A stretch of DNA of 64,000 bases from Voacanga thouarsii (GCA_026120185.1 JANUWF010001696.1:310001-374000), one strand, 5' to 3'; positions 46,614 through 57,832 are shown, numbered from the stretch's first letter. Notes: generated by a model from the letters alone, not told the origin. A program made the numbers and translations.

Positions 46614-48640
46614 AACTCCCACTTGCACTAGAGCTAATCAATCATTTATCTAATACCGAATGACTCAACTTATCTATCATGTTTTTTCTGGGATAATGCT
46701 TTAGTAAGTGGACCAGCTATGTTCTCATTCGTGGGAACTCTCTTTATATTTATATCTTATCTATCTATGATCTCCTTAATCAAATGAAAATGCCTGAGTT
46801 CATGCTTGGATTGCTAGAGAGACCATTGCTCTTTTGCTTGTGCAATAGCTTAATTGTTGTCATAATACAGAGATATTGGTTCAACAATGCTAGGAATCAC
46901 TCCAAGCTCCATCTCAAACTTCTTAATCTAAACTACTTCCTTAGCTACTTCAACAGTGGCTATGTACTTAGCTTCAGTCGTTGAGTCGGCAATAGTATCT
47001 TATTTCAAAATTTTCAACTTATTACCCCTCAACAAAACATAAATACGTAGCTAAACTTTGATTTAAAATCATCTTTATCAAATTGAAAACTGACATCAGT
47101 ATACCCATTTATTTTCAAATCACCTTCTTCATATACCAAGAATTCATCCTTAGTTCTTCTTAAGTATTTAAGGATATTCTTCACAGCTACCGAATGACCC
47201 TCACTAAGGTCAGATTAGTGTTTCCCATCAAACTAAGAGCACATGATATATCGTGCCTTGTACATATCATAGTATACATAATGGATCTAACTATCGGGGC
47301 ATTTCAATTTCAACTTGTATCTTTGAAGATATCGATTTTGAAAGGCTCACCCCATAGGATATGGGTAAGAGTCCCTTTTTAGATTAATCTATGTTAAACT
47401 TCTTTAGCACTTTGTCTATTTATGTAGACTATGAAAGACTTAGCAACCTTTTTTATCTGTCTCTATAGATCCTTATTCTAAAAATATAGGTTACTTCTCC
47501 AAGGACTTTATGGAGAATTCTTAGACAACCAAACTTTCACTGATTGGAGGACATGCATATTGTTTCGTATTAGCAATATGTTATCCACATAAAGCAACAA
47601 GAAAACGACTGCATTCCCACTAACCTTCTTGTATACATAAGGTTCTTCCATGTTTTGAATGAAATAATCTCTTTGACTGTTTTATCAAAATGGATGTTTC
47701 AATTCCTAAGAGCTTATTTAAGTCCATAAATAGACCTTTGCAGCATGCACACTTTTACTCTATCATTGGATGTGAAACCTTGAGGTTGTATCATATACAC
47801 TTTCTCAGTTAGGTTTTTATTTAGGAAAGCTATTTTCACATCCATTTGCCAGACCTCATAGTCATAATAGGCGGAAAGTGCTAGGAGTATTCTTATTGAT
47901 TTTAGCATAGCAATTGGTGAGAATGTTTCATCATAGTTAATACAATATTGTTGACAATAACCCTTAGCAACTAGTCGTGCTTTTATAGGTAATTGTATTA
48001 CCATCCATGTAGGTTTTCTTCTTAAAAACCTATTTACACCTAATAGGCTTGATTCCTTTGAGCGGACAACCAAAGTCCATACCTGGATGTCATACATGGA
48101 ATCCATTTCTAACTTCATGGTTTCAAGCCATTTATCTTATTCTAAACTATTCAGAATATCCTTATAAGTAGTAGGCTCATCTTTATCTATGAGCAATACG
48201 TCGTTGCGATCACTTATGAGAAATTCATATATCTCAAGTGCCACACGTATCCTACTTGACCTACAAGGTTCTTGTGTAGATGAAGGTTCATCTATTCTCT
48301 CAATAGACGTGGGATTAGACAGTTGATCTATGTTTGTTTGTTCTTCTTAAACCTCACTAAGTTCAATTTTACTCTCACTATCTCTTTTGAGTATGTGTTT
48401 CTTCTCTAAGAAGACGACATGCTTCGAAACAAACACTTTGTTTTTAGAAGGGAGATAAAAGTAATATCCAAATGACTCTTTCGGATTATCAAAAAAATAA
48501 ACACATACCAGACTTACTCTCAAGTTTATCTAACTATGGCCTTTTAACAAAGGTAGAACAACCTCATACTCTCAAGTGAGAAACTTTGGTTTCTTCCTAA
48601 AGAATAGCTCAAATGAGGTAGTGTGAACTATTTTTAAAGG
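46614..48640 (-). pseudogene. Copia-B RNase H, reverse transcriptase and integrase C-terminus
   Basis: Minus-strand reading. Integrase end at 48640-48400: SERVIWILLLSP and KQSVCFEACRLLREE. The open stretch 47714-48118 is the N-terminal RT: KARLVAKGYCQQYCINYDETF-like text, QMDVKIAFLN, VYMIQPQGF and RSIYGLK. The catalytic box near 47595 reads YVDN instead of YVDD. Toward 46950, RNase H-like DSTTEAKYIA is recognisable. Stops and shifts throughout. The reading is cut at 48640 by the Reina-like element and resumes at 53841. Confidence 0.78.
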
Positions 48641-48645
48641 AACTC
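48641..48645. repeat. Probable target-site duplication of Reina-like element, left copy
   Basis: AACTC before TGATACGAATTTTT; AACTC also follows the other LTR at 53836-53840. Note that AACTC is also found between the right LTR and the primer site (52949-52953), so chance cannot be excluded. Confidence 0.6.
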
Positions 48646-49533
48646 TGATACGAATTTTTGGTGGTTTTTCTTGGTGTTATGGGAGTTTTAGTTAGCTAAC
48701 TATTCAGTTTAAACAATGGGACCCAATACAGTGATTTTTCTTATGACAAAAGGAGACAGTAACTTAACAATTTACACTCTTTCAAACCCTTGAAGAACAA
48801 AGCCTTAAAGAGTCTCAAGATGAGTAGAACGTTCTACTATAATCTCACCCCAATATCCTTGAAGTAACAAAGGCAAACATGAACAAATAGAATAGAGAAA
48901 ATAGGCACCCAAATATTGGATTTCAAACAAACCTTAGAAGAACAAAGAAACTAATACCTATTCAAAGAAACAACATTGAATTATCCAAAAGATTTATAGA
49001 CTCTTACAAAAAGAGGACTAACCCTTTAGCTTGGTCTTGAACGAGATGATCAAATAGGCTAGGGCCTCTCAAGATTCTCTACTCAAATTTAAATTAAAGT
49101 GAAGTGTATTGTGTTCTCAAATCACTAAAGGTGTTATTCATACTATCCTAACCCTAACTAAGTAATCCCTAAGGTTTAATTACAGTTTTAGGTCATAATA
49201 AGTCTTTACAAGCAATTAAAAGTGAAGAAAATCAGAGAAAAGCATTAAAACACGGAACATTTATTGGGTGCCGAAGGTGTAGCCGGCGCCAATTTGGGCA
49301 TCACAACTGGCGCCAACTGTGTTCTGCTTTCAGGTGGTCGAACAATGGATGGACTTGTTGTTGAAAAGAATGAGGCTGGTGCCGATTTGGCAGCTTGGAG
49401 CCGGCGCCGGCCGTCCTCTGGTGGCCTCCTTTTTGTACGAGTTTCGTCCATCTTTGTTGCCGGCCCTTATCCTTGCATAGCCACACCTCCCCCTCCTTTA
49501 TCTTGACCTCTATGATGAAGCAGAGTCTTATCA
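48646..49533 (-). repeat. Reina-like element 3' LTR
   Basis: On the minus strand it starts TGATAAGACTCTGC just after a polypurine tract and ends TTCGTATCA. It contains GC island (e) at 49265-49470 and a decayed TATA (GTATGAATAACACC) near 49131. Overlapping open frames at 49245-49506 arise from the GC-rich island and are not genes. Confidence 0.85.
49265..49470. promoter_or_regulatory. GC-rich GGCGCC-type island (e)
   Basis: AGCCGGCGCCAATTTGG, ACTGGCGCCAAC, TGGTGCCGATTTGG and AGCCGGCGCCGGCCGTCC, the last a nearly perfect palindrome, then TTGCCGGCCC. The island is in U3, upstream of the TATA position on the minus strand. It matches island (f) in the other LTR of the same element. Confidence 0.6.
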
Positions 49534-49546
49534 TTTCCCCCTTCTT
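49534..49546 (-). promoter_or_regulatory. Polypurine tract of Reina-like element
   Basis: Read on the minus strand: AAGAAGGGGGAAA followed directly by the LTR start TGATAAGACTC. Confidence 0.75.
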
Positions 49547-49599
49547 GAAAAGGATTCATCTCCGAATCATTTCCATCATCTACATGGAATGCTTTCACC

Positions 49600-49900
49600 A
49601 TTAACGCCTTCTTGGCTCCTTCAAGGTTCATTCGTTCACCTATAGGTAAAGGAATCAATTCAAAAGGAGTTAGGGGATGAAAACCATTCACAATTTCGAA
49701 AGGAGATTAAAAAGCGGTGCAGTGAAAAGCCCTTTTGTAAACAATCTCAAGGTGCGTCCAGCATTCCTCCCAATTGGTCAAGTTCTCCTTGATTATGGGC
49801 TGCAAGAATTGGGTAAGTGTTCGGTTGACCATCACTTTTGGAAAAACAACTTCAAATTCTTGAGGAACAACTGCAATCTCATTAGGCAAAGATAATGAAA
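49600..49900 (-). pseudogene. Fused pol ends: RT N-terminus joined to integrase C-terminus
   Basis: The minus-strand frame 49889-49707 begins MPNEIAVVPQEFEVVFPK, the linker before a gypsy RT. It then passes without a stop into VMVNRTLTQFLQ and ENLTNWEECWTHLEIVYKRA, text of the integrase C-terminal half. It goes on, after a stop, to SPFEIVNGFHPLTPFELIPL. The join lies near 49833. Everything between, meaning RT, RNase H and most of integrase, is missing. The join keeps the frame. Whether it makes a protein is unknown. Confidence 0.7.
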
Positions 49901-50353
49901 AATTATTAGTAGAAACATAAGAACACTTGCATAAAAGAAGATTAATCTGTTCCTTAGTTTCTTTAGTCTCTATGACCTCACTTTCTTTTGCAAAAAATTC
50001 AGTCTTCTTTTACCTCTCCTCTCTTATCCTTGATCACTCATAGCAAACTCTTTTTCTTGTCTCTCTTTTTCTCTCCTCCCACTTCCTTGTTTTGGCTTAA
50101 CATCCTGTGCTCCCTTCTTCTTTTATTGCTCGTTCATGATTCTTTGATCTTTTTTCACCACACTAGGGACTATAGGGGTGAGGGCAAACTTAGTTCCCTT
50201 ATTGTGTAGGGAATAAGTATTCTACCTCCCATCACGCTTAACATGCCTATCGTATTACCAAGGCCTCCCTAGGAGTAAGTGACCCGCTTGCATGGGTACC
50301 ACATCATATAGCACTTTATATGTATACTTTCACATCTCAAAAGACACTAAAAC
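49901..50353 (-). pseudogene. Post-protease linker of Reina-like element
   Basis: Minus-strand text DVVPMQAGHLLLGRPWQYDR (about 50300-50240) is the end of the protease. A charged, low-complexity linker follows (KKRETRKRV-like) and leads to the RT N-terminus. Several stops are present. The plus-strand open frame here (49988-50209) is a shadow. Confidence 0.6.
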
Positions 50354-50608
50354 TTATTTGTTAACTCTCAATTCTCCACTATCATTCAGCCATTGCAATT
50401 TGTAGGGCTTGGGGTGTTTTATCCACTGCATATCCAATTCTTCAACTAAATTTGCACTAACCACGTTAGTGCAACTCCCACTATCCACAATGACACTACA
50501 AGGGGTCTTATTAATTAGACACCTAGTGTAGAAAATGTTCTCTCTTTGTTGGTGATCTTGATCCTCATTGTCTTGTGAATTCAATGACCTCCTTATGACT
50601 CCTACCAA
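50354..50608 (-). pseudogene. Reina-like aspartic protease
   Basis: Open over 84 codons: ENIFYTRCLINKTPCSVIVD with active-site DSGSCTNV, then LVEELDMQWIKHPKPYKLQW and LNDSGELRVNK. This is the gypsy protease of this lineage, with Asp-Ser-Gly present. It would cut the polyprotein. The downstream stop at its end breaks it from the rest (LLLGRPW text). Confidence 0.8.
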
Positions 50609-52038
50609 TGAGTATTCTTGACCAATAACTTCCCATTCATCACTTTCCTCATCCCCATTTCCCTTTTTGTCTCATTAGTACCTTTCTCTCTCTTCTTCCT
50701 CATCGGTAAAGACCTTACCATAGGGATTAGTATACATTGTTCTCTTACTTGGGCACTGATGGGAAGTATGTCTAGATCCAAGGCACTTAAAACACTTGAT
50801 ATCTCTATTGCTTTATGGTCTCTCTATGGCTTTCCCTTTGTCCTTGTCCCATCCTTCCCTTCGTTTCCATTCATTTCCAGGATTCCAACCTTCCCTAGGT
50901 TTGTTGAAGTCTCTTTGGAATGGCTTAGGGGCTTCATCCTTCTGAATTGGCACATTACTAGTAGAGTTGGGGTTTGGAAGTATTGCTCTAGTAAATGCCC
51001 TCATCTTTAATTGCCTCTCAATCTTCATAGCGGCATGTACCATATCCTCCAATCGATCATATGGTGCAATTCCACCAAATTAGCAATCTCCATATTTAAT
51101 CCTCCCACAAACCTTGCTCTTGTTGCTCTAGGATCTTCATGGATTTGAGCTCTTATCAACATAACTTTCATCTCCTTATGGTAATTTTCCACACTCTTGT
51201 TTCCTTGCTTGAGTAATTGGAGCCTTTGGTAAAGATCGTTGTAGTAATAGTATGGTATAAACCTTGCCCTCATCATATCTTTCAACAAATTCCAACTAGC
51301 CACGGTTTCCACTCCCATTTATCTCATTTGAGCACTAACTTGCTCCCACCATATCAAAGCATACTCCGAAAATCCCAAAATAGCCAACCTCACTTTTTAC
51401 CTCTCACTATAGTTATGACTTTCTAGAAATATCTCTATTTTTCTTTTCCACTCAAAATAAGCTTCGGGGTCACTCCTGCCATAGAATGTGGGCACATTCA
51501 ATTTAATATGGCTTAACTCCTTTTCCACATCATTTCCTTCTCTCCTTCCTCTTCTTTTACCCCATTCTCCATGATATTCCCCAAAGGCCTCAATTTGTTC
51601 GCCCTCATACCACTCATCAACTCCCTCAAATTCTTGTTCTAACCCTCTTAGATTGTTCCCTTCATTCCTTCTTTATCCTCTATCTCGTCCTCCTCTCATA
51701 CCATATACTCCCCCTCTCATAGGAGTATATTGGAATCTCCCAATTAAATATTCATCCCACTTTTCCCTTTGTTGGGCATGTAATGGAGGAGTATGGGTAT
51801 CACCATCCCTTATCCTTGGACTAGGCAGTTCAAATCACCATTGGCCTCTCCTTTGCGCAACAGTAGAAGATTGCCCAAGATAATTTATGAACTCCCTTGT
51901 CATGTTTTGAAATTCACTTTGCAAAGTCCTCATCATAGCTTACAAGTCCTCACGCAAACCCCTAGCATCAATTTGATCTTCTTGAGGTCTACTAGGTCCA
52001 CTTGGGTTAGGCCTAGAGATCTCTTGTTCATGGGTCAT
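50609..52038 (-). pseudogene. gag: Reina-like gag with zinc knuckle
   Basis: The minus-strand ATG at 52036-52038 (MTHEQEISRPNPSG) is the likely start. Seen in order: TLQSEFQNMTREFINYL, FYGRSDPEAYFEWKRKIEIF, ALIWWEQVSAQ, then the open stretch 51318-51025 with SWNLLKDMMRARFIPYYYYN, YQRLQLLKQGNKSVENYHKE and ATRARFVGGLNMEIANLVEL, a gag capsid. A zinc knuckle, CX2C followed by H and C (KCFKCLGS.H.S..C), lies at about 50790. Several stops (for example RGLREDL* near 51940). Gag and protease are the best-kept parts. Confidence 0.8.
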
Positions 52039-52936
52039 GGTGATGGGATATTTGCTTACTTATACCTGCAACACAAAGAGATTAGAAAGAAAAATAGATC
52101 CTCACTGCTCTTCCTTGCGTGTTGGCTCTCAAGATTGATCACTCCACGCTCGTGTTTGCTCTCTTAGGCTCTTTTAATAATAAGCTCAGGCTCTTGCCCT
52201 TTTCTCAACACTCAAGCCTTCTTGTTCAATCCCAATTCTGCCCAATAGCTGAAGATTTAGTCCAACAAAGTGAATCACACAAATAAAAAGAATTTTCCAA
52301 TTATGGAGTCTTAGGAGAATTTCAACTAACACTTGTTGGGCACCTCAAGTAAATAAGTTTTTAATCAAGAATTTCAAGAAAAGTGGACTCAATCAAGAAT
52401 AAAAAAAAAGCACTAAATGCACAAGTAGCACTTCAAGGCATGAAACAAACAAGAATTATCAAGAACAAAGAAATAAGAACGAGTAGAACTAGGATGATGA
52501 ATAACAAGATGGTCACGAGTGTGCAATAGAGAAATTGAGTTCAATGAATATGGAATTCAACAATAGAGTGATATACTAAGTCCCAATATCCCAAGGAATG
52601 AAAATTAAGAATCAAATATACCAACTATAGCAAAAAATATTCTCGTAGAACACTTATCAAACACCTTGGATGCAATTCTCGCCACTTAAGAACAATCAGC
52701 ATTTTCTCCCATATTGAAGCCAAATTTCACCACAATCATCAGATAAATTTGTTCCCAAGGATTATAACAACATCACAGAGCAATTCCCCAACAGAAAAAT
52801 TAAGATATAACAAAAATTTCAAGATCTTTTTGGAGCAATTTTTTGAGTGACAGGATTTTTTCTCTGTTTTCTTTTTCTTCACTTTGTAGGGCTCCTTTTC
52901 TTGCTTTCAAGCTTTGATGGGAATTAAACTTTTTCT
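52039..52936 (-). other. Untranslated leader of Reina-like element
   Basis: No open frame of note. The minus-strand leader runs from the primer site to the gag start over about 900 AT-rich bases. I see nothing structured in it. Confidence 0.6.
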
Positions 52937-52948
52937 GCTCTGATACCA
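52937..52948 (-). promoter_or_regulatory. Primer-binding site of Reina-like element
   Basis: GCTCTGATACCA on the plus strand is TGGTATCAGAGC on the minus strand, complementary to initiator methionine tRNA. Seven bases separate it from the LTR end, more than usual. Confidence 0.85.
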
Positions 52949-53441
52949 AACTCTTTAATACAAATTCATGGCGGCTTTTCTTGGTGTTATGGGTGTTTTA
53001 GTTGGCTAACTGTTCAGTTCAAACAATGAAACCTAAAACAGTGATTTTTCTTGTGACAAAAGGAGACAGTAACCTAACAACATACACACTTTCAAACCCT
53101 TGAAAACAAAGCCTTAAAGAGCTCAAGATGAGTAGAACATTCTACTATAATCTCACCCTAATATACTCGAAGCAACAAAGGCAAACAAGAATAAATAGAA
53201 TAGAGAAAAATGGCACCCAAATATTGGATTTCAAACAAACCTTAGAAGAACAAAGAAACTAAGACCTATTCAAAGAAAAAACATTAGATTATCCAAAAGA
53301 TTTATAGACTCTTACAAAAGGAGAATTAACCCTTTAGCTTGGTCTTGAACAAGATGAACAAGGAGGCTAAGGCCTCTCAAGATTTTCTTCTCAAATTTGA
53401 ATTAAAGTGAAGTGTATTGTGTTCTCAAATCACTAAAGGTG

Positions 53442-53454
53442 CTATTTATACTAT
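53442..53454 (-). promoter_or_regulatory. TATA box of Reina-like 5' LTR
   Basis: TAGTATAAATAGC on the minus strand, about 385 bases into the LTR. Confidence 0.55.
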
Positions 53455-53574
53455 TCTAACCCTAGCTAAGTAATCCTTGAGGTTTAATTACAGTTTTAGG
53501 TCATAATTAATCTTTACAAGGAATTAAAAGTGACGAAAAATCGGAGAAAAGCATTAAAATGCGGAATATTCGTC

Positions 53575-53720
53575 GGCTGCCCAGGGTACAGTCGATGCCG
53601 GTTTGGGCATCACAGCCGGCGCCGGCTGTCTTCAGGCGGTCGAACAACAGATGGACCTGTTGTTGAGCAGAATGAGGCCGGCGCCAGTTTGGCTGCTTGG
53701 AGCCGGCACCGGTCGTCCTC
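53575..53720. promoter_or_regulatory. GC-rich GGCGCC-type island (f)
   Basis: GTCGATGCCGGTTTGG, AGCCGGCGCCGGCTGTC, GGCCGGCGCCAGTTTGG and AGCCGGCACCGGTCGTCC at intervals of about 30-70 bases. It is the best kept of the islands, lying 120-280 bases upstream of the TATA at 53442. Confidence 0.6.
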
Positions 53721-53835
53721 TAGTGGCCTCCTTTTTGGACGACTTTCATCCGTCTTTGTCGCTGTCCCTTGTCCTTGCACGGCCACACCTCCCCTTCCAT
53801 TATCTTGACCTCCAAGATAAAACGGAGTCTCATCA

Positions 53836-53840
53836 AACTC
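53836..53840. repeat. Probable target-site duplication of Reina-like element, right copy
   Basis: AACTC after CTCATCA; compare 48641-48645. Confidence 0.6.
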
Positions 53841-54235
53841 AGTTTAGAGTATAAATTGAAATCTCTAGTGCTTACCCCCAAAACGATTTTGGAAAGTCTG
53901 CAAAGGACATCAAGGTTCGTACCATGTGTAGAAGGGTTCGATTCCTTCTCTAAGATACACAATTATATTGAGGTGTATATGTTGGAGTTCTTTGAGATAA
54001 TATCCCATTATCTTTAACATAACCTTGAAACTCCAGGCGTAAGTATTCACCTCCTTGATCAGATCCTAGAGTCTTGCTACTTTTTGCAAGTTATTTCTCT
54101 ATTTCATTCTTGAAGTCTTTCAACTTGTCAAATGCCTCAAATTTGTATTTCATTAAATACGAATACCTAGATTGTGAATAATCATTTATAGAAGTTATAA
54201 AATGCTGATAAAATCCAATGGCGGTTGACATGATC
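53841..54235 (-). pseudogene. Copia-B integrase core, upstream part
   Basis: Minus-strand text: DYSQSRYSYLMKYKFEAFDK with LKDFKNEIEK, LGSD-like stretch before GGEYLRLEFQ, then in other frames GIEPFYTWYEP and LQTFQNRFGG (compare the usual R-N-R-T-L-L-D-M-V-R and F-W-G). It is heavily shifted. It joins the copia text at 48640 across the Reina-like insertion. Text ends at about 54235 in MSTAIGFYQHFI where unrelated sequence starts. Confidence 0.7.
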
Positions 54236-55336
54236 TTGGAAGCACCAAAATTTGGAAATTAGATTCACGAACAAAGACTCAAGAATCGATTACTTAATTC
54301 CATACCAAAAAAGCCTATAAAGTAAGAACCTTAGATGAATGAACAACTAGACCCAAATTCTAATAAGATTTAGCCAACTACTTTAATACTCAAAGACCCC
54401 TAATCCTATAAGAGATTAAGAATAAGTGGGATGGAGAAAAGTAGGCACCCTTCAAGGTTTCCTAACATGAAAACTAGTTAAGAATAAATCCAGCCAATAC
54501 CCAAGATGATGAAATAAGTTGGATTACCCAAGGATTCCAGAGACTCTAAACAAAGGTGGGTCTAGATATCCTTAGACTTTCAAATAAACACCTATAATCC
54601 CTTTGTTTTGGCATACCACTCTTTAACTGTTGCAACCCACTCTTTGAATATTTTTATGGTCCTCCTACACAAACCCCGTCATTCCAATATCTTATACTCA
54701 TATAATTATCTTGTTCACATCCCCAATCATATTCATCATTCCTACCATAACTACTTCTAGTTGAACAAGGATCTTCATCACAATCATATTCTCTACTTTC
54801 ATTCTAATTAGCCATAGTGTATATTGTAAAAGAGTTTCAACTTACAAATTTTGGATAGAAGTAGAAGAAAATTCATCACTTCACTCCCTCACGTTTTTAC
54901 ACTCTTGCAATGACACTCTTCTCTCGTGTATACTTTTTTGTCTTCTATCAAAATGAGCCCACCCTCTTTACTTTTCCACACTCTCAATTCCACACTTAAG
55001 TTCTTCTCGAAGTCTCCCCAATTAAAAGGAGTTAGTTCTACTAGTTAAAGTCAACCAATTTCCAAAGGTTCAAGAAGTTCATAAGAAGAAATGAGCTATC
55101 ACTAGATGGATGACAAGAATGAAGATCAATCAATAAGAATTTCAAGTAATAAGTTGTCAAATAAACTCAAGAATTTCTCAAGGAGATGTGTAGTGAGAAC
55201 ACTAGATAAGCACCACACAGATTCAAATAAATAAGGATACTAAGGGATAGGACTCAAAGATTGACAATGTTCAATTAAATCCCAATTATCACAAGGAGAT
55301 GTCAATCTAGGTATTTAACCCACTAAATACAAGAAG
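54236..55336 (-). other. Region without clear gene; possible relative of Reina-like LTR and leader
   Basis: From 54236 to 54600 the words GAATAAGTGGGATGGAGAAAAGTAGGCACCC-like and CTAAACAAAGGTGGG recall the order in 48880-49020, suggesting a decayed LTR of a related family. At about 54820-54600 the minus strand opens MANQNESREYDCDEDPCSTR, which could be a gag start, unsupported by any domain. 54830-55330 looks like an untranslated leader. It is cut at 55337 by the next LTR. Confidence 0.3.
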
Positions 55337-57818
55337 TGTAACACCCTTACTAAAGGTAACAATGGAAACATATTAATATCGGGTGTCACCCCATCCAGTT
55401 ACCCAGATAAGGGCTCTTTATTACAAAAAAAAAAAAGAAAAAAACAATAGAGTGTGTAAGGTCCTGATCCATATAACAACCCATACTGATGGTCACGTGC
55501 ACCTATGTAACAAAGAAGCTCATACGTGAAAATTTCTATTCAACATTAGCAATAAAGTACATTATTTAAAAGGGAAACGTCCGGACCTATTCTGCTGTCG
55601 TTGTGGTATTGTCCTCTATCCATAGATCTGCTCAACTTTGGATCCTACAAAAATGTAAGATAAAAAACACGTGTAAGTGAAAAATCACTCAATGAGTTAT
55701 GTGTATGCTAGTGCTTTATCAAAGAGGCAGAGTACACAAAATTTTTTGTGGAAAGCATTCATTTTTTCATTAGAAATGAATCCAAAACACTTTAGCGAAG
55801 AGTTTATTCAGAACTCAATCATTTTTGAAAAACTATATTTCAATTTCAAATCATTGCCTCAATTTTCAAATCACAGGAGCTTCTCCAACAGAAGGTCGGC
55901 TTGTATCCACATGCAAGTCTTGCAGTCCTTACCTTCGGTGCCACGTATCATTGTACTGAGACCGCAACATCCAATAAAAAATCATGCATCACCAGAATAA
56001 ATACACCATAGCATACTTCTGCTCAGGTAAACCTCAACATACCTAGTGTACTACAGCATACAATCTTTTACTTGCCATCATAAGCCAGGGGTCCTAATCC
56101 AGATGTCAATCAGCATCGAGGCGGCAAGGAGTTAAACGCACCGAGTGTCCTTACTCGGTATCCAGCAATTGACTCAAAATCAAGAACTGCCCGCAGACGC
56201 GGCAATTGCCAGGTGCTGAACGGCTAGCCCAGACGAGTTATCAAAATGTCCTATCGCCTTATTTGGAGTAAGACAATCCCCAGAACTGATCCGGTTACTT
56301 GGGGTCGTCTATCTCTAATATGAGCTTGTACAAAAAATAAGGTATTTGCTGAGTACTCAACGTTAACAATACCAACCCTATCTGACTGATCAGGCTAGAG
56401 GGTTATCTGATGCTGCAAGATTTTCAAATCAAAACATTTTCAAGGCAAAATTAAATTTTCTAGAATTTGATCCCACTAACTCGCAATTCAGATCGTCATT
56501 CACATAGGTTCTGCAGAGCTAATCAATTCATTCTGTAGGCACATTAGGTAAATAAGACAATTTCAGGGATCATAAGTCATTCTCCAAAAGACAGTCTCAT
56601 CACGAGAGATTATTTCTGAAAATCATGTTGAAACAGGATAAAAAGTTCTGTTCACACATCAAAACATGTTTCCAAGAGTATTTAGGGTCGTTTTTCCCGT
56701 ACTCGATCACAAAAGTCATTTCCAAGGGTATTCAAGTCTCTTTACCTATACCCGATTCCAAAAGACTTTTCGAGGGTATTCGGGTAATTTTACCCTTATT
56801 CAATTTGAAAAGTATTCACAAAAGTTCCAATAAGGGTATTTCAGTCATCTATCGAATACTCGAGTTCCAAAGGTTTTCATAGAACATTCCAATAGGTCAT
56901 TTGGATCATTTTCCAAATACCCGATTACAAAAAGGAACTTATTTCAAGAAATCCAGAATTCTAATCCCAAAAGTGGATTAAATTCAAAGTTTCCAAATAT
57001 ATTTCCATAAAATGTTCCAAGAAGTGCATTCTAGTCAATTTGTGAATACCCAATTTCAAAATTTATCATTTCTAGAAAATCCTAAATATTTAATGCAAAA
57101 AGGTTTGAATTTACAAAATTCATACTTTAATCATCTAGTGAGGTTTCCAAGCCAGTTTTGATGTTCAATCGAGCCCAAAACAGCATAAAATAATTCTTGC
57201 TCAGATAAACCTTAAACATATTCGAGGATTTCCAAAACGGTATATAAAATAGCATTTCATGGAAAAATGAAGCACGCTAGCTTTAGAAAGAGTTTTAGAA
57301 ATCTATGGACTCGCCTCGTGCCCTAAGCAACTCTTTCTGTTCATGGCCATTGAACTTTCGTTTCTACCGTTTACGACGTTCCGTTGGCCGTTTGTTGTTA
57401 AACGTATACCAAATATCATTTTCAGGTCAATTCATGTTTGACTAATAGATAGCTGTCATCCAATCGACGTGCCTAATAGATATCCGACGTCCAACTGACA
57501 TTGAGCCGATGGGGGATGACATTTTGTCGATGGTTAAGAAAAACGTTTAACTTTTGTTCACGTCATTTTTCTATCGTTTGTTGGATTCTTTCATTTTTCC
57601 TTTTTTCACATCCTTTCTCCCTTCATAAACAAAGGATTCACTTCATATTTCCCCAATTATTTCTTCCAAATCACACAATTAATCATCCTTAAATTCGTCC
57701 ATGTTCCAAGCACAATTCTAAAATTTTACAACTTTAACTGATGATTGGGACATCGGTACAAATTCTCATCCTATTACAAATAATAGCCAATCGGAAGTGA
57801 AAAAGATGGGGTGTTACA
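55337..57818 (-). repeat. Tekay-like 3' LTR (LTR-D), minus strand
   Basis: On the minus strand it starts TGTAACACCCC directly after a polypurine tract and ends AGGGTGTTACA; 2482 bases. It carries GTTGAGTACTCA (56350-56362, minus) in common with the other Tekay-type LTRs. It has no recognisable tRNA-like module at the matching distance. A tandem repeat occupies 56665-57065. Open frames on the plus strand (55677-56000, 56625-56882) are inside the LTR and have no domain. Confidence 0.8.
56665..57065. repeat. Degenerate tandem repeat, unit about 50-60 bases
   Basis: Five to six imperfect units of the form TTCCAAGGGTATTC...GTC.TTTTACC.ATACCCGATTCCAAAAG, beginning near 56669, 56719, 56766, 56825, 56885 and, after a gap, 57013. 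Each unit has a GTATT...AATAC/ATACCC pair that could fold back. Confidence 0.6.
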
Positions 57819-57832
57819 TTCTCCCCTCCTTA
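57819..57832 (-). promoter_or_regulatory. Polypurine tract of minus-strand Tekay-like element
   Basis: Minus strand TAAGGAGGGGAGAA next to the LTR start TGTAACACCCC; same form as in Tekay-1. Confidence 0.75.

Larger units (their letters stand above)
48646..53835 (-). mobile_element. Internally deleted Ty3/gypsy element (Reina-like), minus strand
   Basis: Two LTRs (48646-49533 and about 52956-53835), primer site, gag, protease, a short fusion of pol ends and a polypurine tract, flanked by AACTC. The total of 5.2 kb is small because the RT, RNase H and integrase core are missing. It lies in the integrase of the older Copia-B: the copia reading left (VPSK-type end at 48640) and right (GIEPFYTWYEP at 53930) join when the element is removed. 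The Reina-like naming rests on protease and integrase text; a related chromovirus lineage remains possible. Confidence 0.85.
52956..53835 (-). repeat. Reina-like element 5' LTR
   Basis: On the minus strand it starts TGATGAGACTCCG; its inner end is GTATTAA where the other LTR has GTATCA. A clear TATA (AGTATAAATAGC) lies at 53442-53454, with GC island (f) upstream at 53575-53720. LTR divergence is visible by eye throughout, so the insertion is not recent. Confidence 0.85.

Noticed and set aside
49245..49534. Four overlapping open frames at the GC-rich island, and the matching set at 53530-53962
   Set aside because: They arise because the GC-rich island lacks stop codons. They lie inside LTRs, on both strands, and are not conserved as proteins between the two LTRs.
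56665..57065. CRISPR-like array
   Set aside because: Units are imperfect and contiguous without unique spacers, and the context is a plant LTR.
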